Source of the DNA: Lachnospiraceae bacterium
GTDB taxonomy: Bacteria; Bacillota; Clostridia; Lachnospirales; Lachnospiraceae
Length of the DNA: 55,393 nt
Assembly (NCBI GenBank): GCA_014804655.1
Contig: JAAUZK010000051.1
Location: 1-55,393, forward strand
Direction of reading: 5' to 3'
The translations under genes and the position numbers were made by a program. Shown here piece after piece: positions 16,899 through 26,190 of the stretch. Under the pieces are notes generated by a model. It saw only the letters and a list, made by a program, of their open reading frames with translations. It made no database searches and was not told the DNA's origin. The first letter of the stretch is position 1. Every line of letters starts with the position of its first letter.

Positions 16899-18581
16899 TT
16901 AGTATTGTTTTGTATTTCTTGCCAAATCTTTCATTTCTTTTGCATTATTTCTGACATTTTCCGTAATTCTGGCTCCACCGAGCATACGCGCAACCTCTTC
17001 TATGCTCTCTGTCTCATCCAAGCACCTGATATCCGTGATGGAACGATTATCCTCCACACGCTTCTCTATACAGAAATGCGTGTCGGCCATCGCTGCGATC
17101 TGCGGCAGATGCGTAATACAGATCAGCTGATGCTCTCTGCCGAGGATTCCCATTTTCTCCGATACCTTCCATGCGGTCTTACCGCTGATGCCAGTATCGA
17201 TCTCGTCAAAAATAAGCGTCTCAATCTCGTCCTTATCCGCCAGCACGGTCTTAAGCGCCAGCATGATGCGCGACAACTCGCCGCCGCTGGCTACCTGTGC
17301 CAGCTCCTTAGGTTTCTCGCCCGCATTGGTAGAGATCAGGAATGTCACTTTATCGTATCCGCTGCCACTCATCGTCTCCTCGTCGGAATTCACCTGTATC
17401 TCGAAGGCCACTTCCTGAAAATTCAAATCTACAAGCGCCTTTCTCATCTCTGCGGCAAGCGCATCCGCGCTGCTCCGACGCAGATTCGATATCTTTTCGC
17501 AGATTAAAAGCGCTTCTTTCTTTAAAGTATCTGCGCGTTCCTCCAATTTCATGCGGTATGCGTCATAATCACTGTATTTATTCAACAGCTGTTCTGCTTT
17601 ATCCCGATACGCCAGAATCTCTTCTATCGTACTGCCGTATTTTGATTTTAAATGATTGATCAGATTCAGCCGTTTCTCCGTGCGGTCGAACAATTCCCCG
17701 TCAAATTCCAGTTCTGACAGATAGTCCGCGGCCGCCCTGTTATAATCGTTCAACAGACTGTCGATATCCAACAGCTGACGTTCCAATTCCTGCAGGGCTT
17801 CGTCATATGCGGACACCGATCTGATCTCTTTTAGTGCACGCCCTATATTGCTTCCGACTCCCGTCTCTTCATACCCGCAGAGCCCATGAGCCTGGGATAC
17901 GGCTTCTTTGATCTTCTGCCCGTTGACCAGTTTCCGGTAAATCTGCTCCGCCTCCTCGTCCTCGCCTACAGTCAGTTCTGCCTCCGATATCTCCTGGCAT
18001 TCGAACTGTGCCAGCGCCGACTCCCTTTTCCTCGTCTCCTCATCTACCACATTATCGGACAGCTCTTCCTGGGCCTGCTGATACTGTTTATAGATAACCT
18101 GTAGCTCTTCCTTGCAGGCACCAAGTTCCTCTCCGGCGTAGGCATCCAGTATTGCCAATTGTCTGCCGGTCTGAAGAAGGGACTGGTGCTCATGCTGTCC
18201 GTGGATGTCTATCAGAATCTCGGCCAGCTGTTTCAGTTGTCTGGCTGTCACTGTCTCGCCGCACACTCTGCACACGCTTCGGTTCTGCATGATACGGCGC
18301 TGCAGGATGACCTGCCCGTCCTCGACCGGCAGCTCCATTTCACGAATCGCTTCCAACTGTCTGGGCTGATCCACCGTAAAAATCAATTCCACCAGAGCAT
18401 ACTCTGCCCCGGTGCGAATCATATCCTTATCTGCCTTAGCGCCCAACGCGAGATTAATGGAACCTATGATAATGGACTTACCGGCTCCCGTTTCTCCGGT
18501 CAGAATATTGAGTCCGTCACCGAAGGTAACCTCCGCCTCGTCTATTAACGCCAGATTTTTCACATGTAAACTTTGTAGCAT
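16899..18581 (-). CDS. recN: DNA repair protein RecN
   Basis: The protein has 560 residues, the usual length. It has an SMC-like ATPase with Walker A GETGAGKSII near residue 30, a long coiled coil in the middle, signature VASGGELSRIMLAL, and Walker B TLIFDEIDTGISG followed by CITHLPQIAAMAD. RecN gathers and bridges broken DNA ends early in double-strand-break repair. Its place directly after argR is the conserved Firmicutes order. The start at 18581 is nine bases past the argR stop. Confidence 0.96.
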   Translation of the reverse strand: MLQSLHVKNLALIDEAEVTFGDGLNILTGETGAGKSIIIGSINLALGAKADKDMIRTGAEYALVELIFTVDQPRQLEAIREMELPVEDGQVILQRRIMQNRSVCRVCGETVTARQLKQLAEILIDIHGQHEHQSLLQTGRQLAILDAYAGEELGACKEELQVIYKQYQQAQEELSDNVVDEETRKRESALAQFECQEISEAELTVGEDEEAEQIYRKLVNGQKIKEAVSQAHGLCGYEETGVGSNIGRALKEIRSVSAYDEALQELERQLLDIDSLLNDYNRAAADYLSELEFDGELFDRTEKRLNLINHLKSKYGSTIEEILAYRDKAEQLLNKYSDYDAYRMKLEERADTLKKEALLICEKISNLRRSSADALAAEMRKALVDLNFQEVAFEIQVNSDEETMSGSGYDKVTFLISTNAGEKPKELAQVASGGELSRIMLALKTVLADKDEIETLIFDEIDTGISGKTAWKVSEKMGILGREHQLICITHLPQIAAMADTHFCIEKRVEDNRSITDIRCLDETESIEEVARMLGGARITENVRNNAKEMKDLARNTKQY

Positions 18582-18590
18582 CTTTTCACC

Positions 18591-19058
18591 TCATGAGTGC
18601 TCTAGCATTCTTTCAATCTTATCTATAACAGCGGCCGCCATTGCCTCATTGCGCATTGCCATCATGATCGTATTATCTCCTGCGATGCACCCCACTATTT
18701 CTTCTATTTTCAATGCATCCACCGCCGCGGCCACAGCCATCGCCATGCCGGGCACCGTCTTCATCACCAGCAGATTCTGTGCCAGATCCATGGACACATA
18801 TCCTTCCCGCAGCACTCTGATATACTTATCCCCCAGATGCGACTCATCCTGTGTAAAAGCCACATACTTCTGCCGGCCCTTTCCCACCGGAACCTTGGAC
18901 AGTTTCAGTTCTCTGATATCCCGCGATACCGTTGCCTGCGTGACCTGATAACCCGCTTCACACAATCTGTCCGCCAACTCCTCCTGTGTATCTATCTCAT
19001 ATCTGCTGACCAATTCGTTGATTTTTTCATGTCTTCGTTTCTTGATCGTCTGCTTCAT
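18591..19058 (-). CDS. argR: Arginine repressor ArgR/AhrC
   Basis: The 155-residue protein has an N-terminal winged helix (INELVSRYEIDTQEELADRL, then TQATVSRDIRELKLSKV, residues about 13-55) and a C-terminal hexamerisation and arginine-binding domain with GCIAGDNTIMMAMR. It represses arginine synthesis and activates catabolism. Location between nadK and recN is conserved in Firmicutes and does not by itself imply co-function. Confidence 0.95.
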   Translation of the reverse strand: MKQTIKKRRHEKINELVSRYEIDTQEELADRLCEAGYQVTQATVSRDIRELKLSKVPVGKGRQKYVAFTQDESHLGDKYIRVLREGYVSMDLAQNLLVMKTVPGMAMAVAAAVDALKIEEIVGCIAGDNTIMMAMRNEAMAAAVIDKIERMLEHS

Positions 19059-19078
19059 AATCCCCTATCATCCATTTA

Positions 19079-19957
19079 TTATTCGCTCATTTTTTTATGC
19101 AGTACCGCGAGAAAACTCTCCGTATTCAGTTTCAGAATTCCCGTGGTCTTAGATGCCTTACGAATCATAATGCTGTCTCCGGTCTGCATGATGATCTTAT
19201 GGCTGCCGTCAAAGTTGGCCTCCACCGTCTGCATGCTCCCGTCTTTCCCCTGCGAGATCTCTATCCTGATCTCATCCTCAGAGGCCAGCACAATGCTTCT
19301 CGTATTTAATGTATGCGGACAAATCGGTGTCAGGAGCAGCAGACTTGCCGCCGGTTCCACAATAGGTCCGCCCGCCGACATATTGTAGCCGGTTGACCCT
19401 GTCGGAGTCGCCACAATCATACCGTCCGCACTGTAGCAGTTTAGGAATTGCCCGTTGACATAGATATCGAAGGTGAGAATCTGTAAAGATCCACACCGTG
19501 AAATCACGATATCATTCAGGGCATAATTTTCTTCCGTCTGCTTTCCGGTCTCCACAAGACCTTCCAGCATCATCCGCTCCTCCCGCGTATAGTCATCTGC
19601 AAGCAGCCAGCCAAGCGCCTGTTCTATATTCCCGATCTCCACTTCCGCCAGATAACCCAAAGTGCCGAGATTTACGCCCAGTAGCGGTATGTCGCTATCC
19701 ATTATATTCCGCGCCGCCCTTAACACTGTGCCGTCACCGCCCAGTACAAGAACGCATTCCGCACCATCATTCTCACTGCCACCTGCCGTTTCTGAGTTTT
19801 CTGTCCGCGGCTCATGAATCGCTGTCCTGATTGCCTCGGCAGTATTATCCACGCAGGTGACCACACCGCCTCTCGCTTCCAGATAAGCGGTGATCCGCTC
19901 CGTGTATTGACCCTGCGGATCTTTCACCTCGTTGGTAATCAGATAAAAGTGCTTCAT
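19079..19957 (-). CDS. nadK: NAD kinase
   Basis: The 292-residue protein contains the GGDGT phosphate-binding motif (VLVLGGDGTVLRAAR), LGVNLGTLGYLAEV, the NE/D-type substrate loop ALNDIVI, and TPTGSTGYNMSAGGPIV. It phosphorylates NAD to NADP in the cytoplasm. It lies three bases after the tlyA stop in the same transcript. Confidence 0.95.
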   Translation of the reverse strand: MKHFYLITNEVKDPQGQYTERITAYLEARGGVVTCVDNTAEAIRTAIHEPRTENSETAGGSENDGAECVLVLGGDGTVLRAARNIMDSDIPLLGVNLGTLGYLAEVEIGNIEQALGWLLADDYTREERMMLEGLVETGKQTEENYALNDIVISRCGSLQILTFDIYVNGQFLNCYSADGMIVATPTGSTGYNMSAGGPIVEPAASLLLLTPICPHTLNTRSIVLASEDEIRIEISQGKDGSMQTVEANFDGSHKIIMQTGDSIMIRKASKTTGILKLNTESFLAVLHKKMSE

Positions 19958-19960
19958 CTC

Positions 19961-20857
19961 TTATTTCGCCTCATCCAGCGCCTCATGCGCCTCTTCCACA
20001 ACACATGCAATCAACTTTTCCATATCTGCCCTGCACGACCTGCCGGCTTCGGATTGAACCAGACTGCCCAGCGCCTTCTCCGCATCCGCTTCCGTCATTG
20101 CCGTAATATCTTTCGAAATATCCTCTCTTTTTTCCAGCCAGACCAGATACTCAATATTGCCCTCCGGTCCTTTGACCGGAGAATAGGTCAGTCCTCTTAC
20201 CTCAAATCCGATCAGATCGGCAAAATCCACCACTTTATGCACTACTTCCCTATGCACCTGCGGTTCTCTGACAACACCCTTTTTTCCGACCTTATCCTTA
20301 CCCGCTTCAAACTGCGGCTTGATCAGGCACACCATATGCCCCTGTGTGCGCAGCAGATTTCTTGCCGGAATCAAAATCTTTGTCAATGAAATAAAAGAGA
20401 CATCCACAGAACCGAAATCAATCTGGTCTGTGATATCTTCCGGTGTCACATAACGAAAGTTCGTCTTCTCCATACAAACCACACGTTCGTCGCTTCGAAG
20501 CTTCCATGCCAGCTGCCCGTGTCCCACATCGACCGCATACACCTTATCCGCACCGTTTTGCAACATACAGTCCGTAAAACCGCCTGTGGAAGCGCCAATA
20601 TCCATGCAGACCGCACCCGCAAGCGTGACCTCGAACACACTCATGGCTTTCTCCAGCTTCAAACCGCCACGGCTCACATATTTTAACGTGCTTCCCTTCA
20701 CCTCTATTTGAATTGTACTCTCGTCAAAAGTCGTTCCTGCCTTATCTTCTCTCTGTCCGTTTACAAAGACATTTCCCGTCATGAGAATCGCCTTGGCCTT
20801 CTCTCTGGACGGTGCGAAGCCCTGTTTCACCAGAATGACATCCAGTCTCTCTTTCAT
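19961..20857 (-). CDS. tlyA: TlyA-family rRNA 2'-O-methyltransferase / hemolysin-like protein
   Basis: The 298-residue protein has an N-terminal S4 RNA-binding domain (RLDVILVKQGFAPSREKAKAI) and an FtsJ-like SAM-binding fold with DIGASTGGFTDCMLQ, YAVDVGHGQLAW and the catalytic-site KPQFEAGK. TlyA methylates 16S and 23S rRNA in mycobacteria, and the activity of the Firmicutes homologues is less well tested. It sits in the dxs-tlyA-nadK order found across Clostridia. The 60 bases between it and dxs show no clear promoter. Confidence 0.93.
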   Translation of the reverse strand: MKERLDVILVKQGFAPSREKAKAILMTGNVFVNGQREDKAGTTFDESTIQIEVKGSTLKYVSRGGLKLEKAMSVFEVTLAGAVCMDIGASTGGFTDCMLQNGADKVYAVDVGHGQLAWKLRSDERVVCMEKTNFRYVTPEDITDQIDFGSVDVSFISLTKILIPARNLLRTQGHMVCLIKPQFEAGKDKVGKKGVVREPQVHREVVHKVVDFADLIGFEVRGLTYSPVKGPEGNIEYLVWLEKREDISKDITAMTEADAEKALGSLVQSEAGRSCRADMEKLIACVVEEAHEALDEAK

Positions 20858-20917
20858 ATATTTCCCATCCGTCGGTCATTACTGCGGCAATATTGTAATG
20901 CCATTATGTAACGCATG

Positions 20918-22798
20918 TTATTTACCATCAGCCGCCATGGATACATACGCTGTCATTATCTTCTTTACAATGGAATCCGCATCGATGCCGATCTCCCGTT
21001 TCAGCAGTTCCACATTGCCGTGTTCTACATACTCATCGGGAATCGCTATATTCAGCACATGAACCGGCGCATTGATCTCATCCACATAAGCTCTGACCTT
21101 CTCGCCATAGCCGCCGCTTAAGACATTTTCCTCCATGGTCACGATCAGCTTATGCTCTCTGCATGCCTCCCTGACTGCCTGCTCGTCAATGGGCTTTACG
21201 AATCTGGCATTGGTCAAGGAACAGGAATATCCTCTTTCCTTAAGCTGCTCCCGCACCGTAAGTGCCACCTTCACCATGCTGCCTGCCGCAAACAGGATGA
21301 TATCCTCTTCCTCATAGATCGCCTCACTCTTGCCATACTCGATCGGTGCACGGTTATCCTTAAGTCCGTCGAAAGCCTCTCCTCTCGGATAGCGGAGTGC
21401 AATCGGCATTCCGGAAGCTACCGCAAACTTCATCATATCGGAAAGCTCCCATTTATTCTTAGGCGCCATGATGTGCATATTCGGTATGGACGATAGGTAC
21501 GACAGGTCAAAAATACCCTGATGTGTCTCCCCATCACTACCCACCAGCCCGGCCCTGTCTATGGCAAATACTACCGGCAGGTTCTGCAGACATACGTCAT
21601 GCAGAATCTGATCATAGGCCCTTTGCAGAAAAGAGGAATAGATCGCAACGATCGGTTTCAGTCCGCCTGCCGCCAGCCCGGCGGCAAAAGTTACCGCATG
21701 CTCCTCTGCAATCCCCACGTCAAAGAACCGCTCCGGATACATATTGCGGAAACGCTTCAGTCCGGTGCCGTCCGGCATGGCTGCCGTGATCGCCACCACC
21801 TGTTCATCCCGCTGTCCCATTTTACACATGACTGTTGAAAAAATGTCTGTGTAGTTCGCTTTGCTCTGCGGCTTACTCGGAATACCTGTCTCGATATCAA
21901 AGGGCTCCGCCCCGTGAAATCTGGCAGGATGCCGCTCTGCCGGCGCATATCCCTTCCCCTTCTGGGTAATGACATGTAAGAGAACCGCGCCTCGTATCTT
22001 CTTGGCCTCTTTCAGCATACGCACCATGGCGGATATATTATGCCCGTCCACCGGCCCTAAGTAAGTGATCCCCATATCTTCAAAAAACATGCCCGGCACT
22101 ACCAGATTCTTGAAACTGCTCTTGACACGTCTGATCTGGGATACCATTTTATCGCCGTATTTTGACTTGCCGTGGAGCGAATTGTATACCCCTTCCTTCA
22201 AATCCAGATACATATCTGCCGTTCTGATGTTATTCAGATATTTGGACACGCCGCCCACATTTTCCGATATGGACATGTTATTATCATTCAACACGATAAT
22301 AAAATTGGTTTCCAGCCGGGACGCATTGTTAAGCGCCTCATATGCCATGCCGCCGGTCAGGGAACCGTCACCGATCACCGAAACGATCGTGTTCTTTCCG
22401 CCCTGAATATCTCTTGCCTTCACCATACCAAGTCCGGCAGAGATGGAAGTGGAACTGTGTCCCGTATCAAAACAGTCGCAGTCACTCTCCTTACGCTTCG
22501 GAAAACCGCTCATACCGCCGAACTTGCGCAGATTAGCGAATCCGTCCCGCCTGCCCGTCAGAATCTTATGGGTGTAAGACTGATGTCCCACATCCCAGAT
22601 AATCTTATCCTCCGGCAGATTCAAAAACAAATGCAGCGCCATAGTCAGTTCCACAGCACCGAGATTAGACCCCAAATGCCCGCCGGTCTCGCTGATGGAC
22701 GTGATCAGGAATTCTCTGATCTCTTCCGCCAGCACCCCGTAATCCGTCTCCGTAAGCTGCTTGATATCATTTGTCTGTTCTATCTTCTCTAAAAACAT
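20918..22798 (-). CDS. dxs: 1-deoxy-D-xylulose-5-phosphate synthase
   Basis: The 626-residue protein covers all three transketolase-like domains. It has GHLGSNLGAVELTMAL and WDVGHQSYTHKILTGR near the N-terminus, the thiamine-pyrophosphate motif GDGSLTGGMAYEALNN (NN end), the pyrimidine-binding region FDVGIAEEHAVTFAAGLA, and HQGIFDLSYL. It makes DXP from pyruvate and glyceraldehyde-3-phosphate, the first step of the MEP isoprenoid pathway. The start has GGAGGAGTACC just before it. It is coupled to ispA, the prenyl-chain enzyme. Confidence 0.97.
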   Translation of the reverse strand: MFLEKIEQTNDIKQLTETDYGVLAEEIREFLITSISETGGHLGSNLGAVELTMALHLFLNLPEDKIIWDVGHQSYTHKILTGRRDGFANLRKFGGMSGFPKRKESDCDCFDTGHSSTSISAGLGMVKARDIQGGKNTIVSVIGDGSLTGGMAYEALNNASRLETNFIIVLNDNNMSISENVGGVSKYLNNIRTADMYLDLKEGVYNSLHGKSKYGDKMVSQIRRVKSSFKNLVVPGMFFEDMGITYLGPVDGHNISAMVRMLKEAKKIRGAVLLHVITQKGKGYAPAERHPARFHGAEPFDIETGIPSKPQSKANYTDIFSTVMCKMGQRDEQVVAITAAMPDGTGLKRFRNMYPERFFDVGIAEEHAVTFAAGLAAGGLKPIVAIYSSFLQRAYDQILHDVCLQNLPVVFAIDRAGLVGSDGETHQGIFDLSYLSSIPNMHIMAPKNKWELSDMMKFAVASGMPIALRYPRGEAFDGLKDNRAPIEYGKSEAIYEEEDIILFAAGSMVKVALTVREQLKERGYSCSLTNARFVKPIDEQAVREACREHKLIVTMEENVLSGGYGEKVRAYVDEINAPVHVLNIAIPDEYVEHGNVELLKREIGIDADSIVKKIMTAYVSMAADGK

Positions 22799-22813
22799 GG
22801 TACTCCTCCGTGC

Positions 22814-23782
22814 CTATTTCTCCCTGTGGATCAATTGCTCTACCAGTTCCTCCAGAAACGGATTACGTCTCGGAAAAGAACGAAGTAACCTGACGGCCTC
22901 CTTGGATAATTCTTCCACCTGCTTCGCCGATTCCTCCAGCCCATGCATGGTGACATAGGTAAGTTTATTGTTTTTCTCATCGCTTCCCACCGATTTGCCG
23001 AGCACTTCCAGACTGCTCGTCACATCCAGAATATCATCTTGGATTTGGAATGCAATTCCGATATTATATGCGCATTTTTCCAGTCTCTCTATGGCTTCCT
23101 GCCCGGCTCCCGCCAATGTTGCACCGATCGTCATGGCAGCCTGAATCAGCGCCGCAGTTTTATGCTCATGGATATAGAGAAGCATCTCTTCACTTACGTT
23201 ATCACCCATTGCTTCCGCCTCCAGATCTGCACACTGCCCGCCGATCATACCGTATATCCCGGCTTTACGACCAAGAATCTGCATGGATCGTGCAATTCTG
23301 CGATACTCTTCCACCGTCTCCGCGCCCTCAAATGCCTGCGCCGCCGTCTCGAACGCATAGTTCAGCAGACCGTCGCCTGCCAGAACCGCCATGCCCTCTC
23401 CGTAGACTACATGCGTGGTTTTACGACCTCTTCGGTATTCATCATTATCCATCGCCGGAAGATCGTCATGCACAAGAGAATAGTTGTGTATCATCTCAAG
23501 CGCTGCCATAAACAGGGACAATGCCCTTCCCAGAACAGTCTGCTGCGTCGAATTCCCGTCTTGCAATCCGCCTTCCGTCATCTGCCATATTTCATCTACT
23601 TCCGTAAACAGCGCCGCACTCTCCGCCATCAGCAGCGGGCGCAGCCTCTTGCCGCCTGCCGTAATTGAATAATTCATGGCCTGCAGAACGGTCTTCTGAT
23701 ATCCTTCCTCCGCCGGAAGATATCTGTCGATCATATGCTCTATCTGTTCCGTTTTTCGTTTGATCTCTTCTTCAAAATTCAT
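22814..23782 (-). CDS. ispA: Farnesyl/geranyl diphosphate synthase
   Basis: The protein is a polyprenyl synthase with GGKRLRPLL, the first Asp-rich motif DDLPAMDND, the second DDILDVTSS, and QIQDDILD. It condenses IPP with DMAPP or GPP. It has 322 residues, about 25 more than usual. The extra material (about residues 60-85, VDEIWQMTEGGLQDGNSTQQ) sits between LLMAESA and the helix bearing EMIHNYSLVHDD. The start overlaps the xseB stop region by 11 bases, giving coupled translation. Confidence 0.93.
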   Translation of the reverse strand: MNFEEEIKRKTEQIEHMIDRYLPAEEGYQKTVLQAMNYSITAGGKRLRPLLMAESAALFTEVDEIWQMTEGGLQDGNSTQQTVLGRALSLFMAALEMIHNYSLVHDDLPAMDNDEYRRGRKTTHVVYGEGMAVLAGDGLLNYAFETAAQAFEGAETVEEYRRIARSMQILGRKAGIYGMIGGQCADLEAEAMGDNVSEEMLLYIHEHKTAALIQAAMTIGATLAGAGQEAIERLEKCAYNIGIAFQIQDDILDVTSSLEVLGKSVGSDEKNNKLTYVTMHGLEESAKQVEELSKEAVRLLRSFPRRNPFLEELVEQLIHREK

Positions 23783-24056
23783 CTAATCCACCATCTTCAT
23801 TGATCTGAAGCACTTTCTTCTCCACTCTGTCAATTGTCTCGTTACACTTATGAAGTAACTTCATTCCCCTGTTGTACTCCTGAAAAGACTCCTCCAGCGT
23901 GATCTCCTCCGTTTCCAAATGAGCGATCACTTCCTCAATCTGCTCAAATGCCTCTTCCAGTGAAATCTGTTCCGTCTCTTCTACCTGCTCCTGCTGCTTA
24001 TTGTCCTGCAAATCCGCCTCGTCCTGCACGGACTTAATTTTCTTCTGCCCCGCCAC
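23772..24056 (-). CDS. xseB: Exodeoxyribonuclease VII small subunit
   Basis: The core SLEEAFEQIEEVIAHLETEEITLEESFQEY...GMKLLHKCNETID is the standard XseB helical hairpin. An N-terminal acidic, Gln-rich extension (1-30) and a 15-residue tail bring it to 94 residues. It is the small subunit that binds XseA in exonuclease VII. The start is a GTG, with GAGGAAGTG at the very end of xseA as its ribosome site. Confidence 0.93.
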   Translation of the reverse strand: MAGQKKIKSVQDEADLQDNKQQEQVEETEQISLEEAFEQIEEVIAHLETEEITLEESFQEYNRGMKLLHKCNETIDRVEKKVLQINEDGGLDEF

Positions 24057-24060
24057 TTAT

Positions 24061-25308
24061 CTACACTTCCTCTCGTTTCTGCCGTACCCCGGCCGTCTCT
24101 CTTTGCTTATCCATAACCTGTACGCGCAGCCTGCCGTCTTTCAGATACACACTCATTCGGTCACCCACCGCTACCTGCTCGATTGAAGCTAAGGTCGCTC
24201 CTTTATCATCCGCTGCGTATACATATCCCTGATTCAGCTTGTCCAAAGGAGAAAGCCCCTTCATCTGCTGTACGTATATATCCAGCTTATGACGGAAATC
24301 CTGCAAACGCCTCTCCATTGCATTTTGCAGATGTTCCTCTAAAGATAACACCTGTGTTCTTTTCATCCGTATCGCATTGACCGGGCTTAAGTACCGCAGT
24401 TTGTCACCGTAATGTGCCGCCTCCTGTCTGTAACGCCCTATGACTCTACGGCACATATGGTGCATAGTATAAGCATATTCCGACAGCTTATCCTGCAACT
24501 GTTCAATATCATAAACCGCCAGTTCCGCCGCCGCGGACGGTGTCGGTGCACGCAGATCCGCTACGAAATCCGCTATGGTCGTATCCGTCTCATGCCCCAC
24601 CGCAGAAATGATCGGCACACAGCAGTCAAATATAGCCTGCGCAACTGCCTCCTCATTAAATGCCCACAAATCTTCTATCGAACCGCCGCCCCTGCCGACA
24701 ATGATCGTATCTACTCCCAGATGCTCCAAGGCGTGAATGCCGTTCACAATGCTGGGGACAGCCGCTTCTCCCTGCACGATGGCCGGATACAGAATGATCT
24801 GCACATAGGGATTCCTTCTGCCCGCAATGTTGATAATATCCCTCACGGCCGCTCCCGTGGCCGCTGTCACAACGCCCAGCGTCCTGATATATTTCGGGAT
24901 CGGCTGCTTATACTGTGCCGCAAACATTCCCCGCTCTTCCAGTTCTCTCTTCAACTGCTCATACCGCTCGTAGAGCTGCCCCGCGCCATCCAATGTGATC
25001 TCTTTGGCATAGAGCTGATATCTGCCGTCCCGCTCATAGACATCCACGCTGCCGCTTACCACGATCTGCTGTCCTTCTGTCATCCGGAACTTCAGCCCTC
25101 TGCGGTTTGTGGCAAACATAACGCATGCTATAGTACCCTTGCTATCCTTTAATGTAAAATAAATATGTCCAGAGGAATGATATTTGCAGTTGCTGACCTC
25201 GCCCTTAACCATGATCGACTGCAACATATAATCCTGCGTGAACATATTTTTAATATAAGAATTCACCTGTGCAACTGTGTATACATTCTGCATACCGATA
25301 CCGTCCAC
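24061..25308 (-). CDS. xseA: Exodeoxyribonuclease VII large subunit
   Basis: The 415-residue protein has an N-terminal OB fold (YTVAQVNSYIKNMF, VKGEVSNCKYHSSGHIYFTLKD) and the catalytic domain with GVVTAATGAAVRDI, DTIIVGRGGGSIEDLWAFN and ISAVGHETDTTIADFVADLRAPTPSAAAE, then a coiled C-terminal region. It degrades single-stranded DNA ends. The annotated start is a GTG directly after the nusB stop. The in-frame ATG five codons later (MQNVYTV) is an equally good candidate. Confidence 0.95.
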   Translation of the reverse strand: MDGIGMQNVYTVAQVNSYIKNMFTQDYMLQSIMVKGEVSNCKYHSSGHIYFTLKDSKGTIACVMFATNRRGLKFRMTEGQQIVVSGSVDVYERDGRYQLYAKEITLDGAGQLYERYEQLKRELEERGMFAAQYKQPIPKYIRTLGVVTAATGAAVRDIINIAGRRNPYVQIILYPAIVQGEAAVPSIVNGIHALEHLGVDTIIVGRGGGSIEDLWAFNEEAVAQAIFDCCVPIISAVGHETDTTIADFVADLRAPTPSAAAELAVYDIEQLQDKLSEYAYTMHHMCRRVIGRYRQEAAHYGDKLRYLSPVNAIRMKRTQVLSLEEHLQNAMERRLQDFRHKLDIYVQQMKGLSPLDKLNQGYVYAADDKGATLASIEQVAVGDRMSVYLKDGRLRVQVMDKQRETAGVRQKREEV

Positions 25309-25704
25309 CTACGCAAACTTAGCTAAAATGCCGTTGACAAACCCTGACGAAGCATCCTGCCCGAATTTCTTTGCAAGTTCCACCGCCTCATTAATTGCAA
25401 CTCCTGTAGGTACGGAATCATCATAATTGATCTCATAAACCGCCAATCTTAAGATCGTCAGATCCACTTTGCTCATCCTGTCCGTGTTCCAACCTTCCGT
25501 CTTCTCATTCAACTGTTCATCTATCTCGGAGAGCTTTTGCTGAATCTTATGGTACTTATCCGAAATATAATCGGCATCCTTGTCCTGCGCGGCATCCTCA
25601 TCCTCAAAAAACAGACGCTCCTGTTCTGTCATATCTTCTATACTGTTAAATTCTACGCGGAATAATAGTTTGAATATTTGTTCCCGCAACTCTCTTCTGC
25701 TCAT
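25309..25704 (-). CDS. nusB: Transcription antitermination factor NusB
   Basis: The 131-residue all-helical protein begins MSRRELREQIFKLLFRVEF and has ILRLAVYEINYDDSVPTGVAINEAVELAKKFG, the most conserved NusB segment. It is part of the rRNA antitermination complex with NusE and NusA. The start ATG has AGGAG five bases upstream. The order asp23-nusB-xseA is the usual Firmicutes order without folD. Confidence 0.95.
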   Translation of the reverse strand: MSRRELREQIFKLLFRVEFNSIEDMTEQERLFFEDEDAAQDKDADYISDKYHKIQQKLSEIDEQLNEKTEGWNTDRMSKVDLTILRLAVYEINYDDSVPTGVAINEAVELAKKFGQDASSGFVNGILAKFA

Positions 25705-25731
25705 AATAGCTCCTGTTTTATCGTAAACGTG

Positions 25732-26115
25732 TTATGAATGCACCACATTGATGCCGGCGATGCGGATATTAACATCCGTCACTTCCAGTCCCGTCATATT
25801 CTCGATCGCATTCTTAACTTTATTCTGAACGCGCTGGCAGGTCGCCGGAATATTGAATCCATACTCCATGGTGATGGCAAGCTCTACTTTGACTTTCTTA
25901 TTGAAAATATCCACTCTGACACCTTTCGCAAGCCCTTTGACACCTACCCTGCTCAGAAGTTCATTTGCCACATTGCCGTTCATTGCTGCGACACCGTCTA
26001 CTTCCGTCGCTGCGAGTGCGGCGATCATTGCTACCACATCATCTGCGATCTTAACCGTTCCGAATTTCTCATCTTCCTGTAATACATGGGTGTTTTTAGC
26101 TGATTCCTGTTCCAT
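25732..26115 (-). CDS. Asp23/Gls24 family envelope-stress protein
   Basis: The 127-residue protein has the Asp23 core VKIADDVVAMIAALAATEVDGVAAM and GVRVDIFNKKVKVELAITMEYG...VQNKVKNAIENMTGLEVTDVNIRIAGI. It corresponds to YqhY of Bacillus, which lies next to the acetyl-CoA carboxylase and nusB genes. The ATG at 26115 is chosen because GGAAG precedes it. The 18 upstream residues in frame are hydrophobic, lie in the leader, and are not conserved. Asp23 proteins are thought to associate with the membrane via partners; no partner is visible here. Confidence 0.88.
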   Translation of the reverse strand: MEQESAKNTHVLQEDEKFGTVKIADDVVAMIAALAATEVDGVAAMNGNVANELLSRVGVKGLAKGVRVDIFNKKVKVELAITMEYGFNIPATCQRVQNKVKNAIENMTGLEVTDVNIRIAGINVVHS

Positions 26116-26190
26116 ATTTATCTTCCACGCCTTTCTTTCATTTGGGATAAGTATACCAAAAATTATCATTTTTGCATAGTCCTATTCCCG

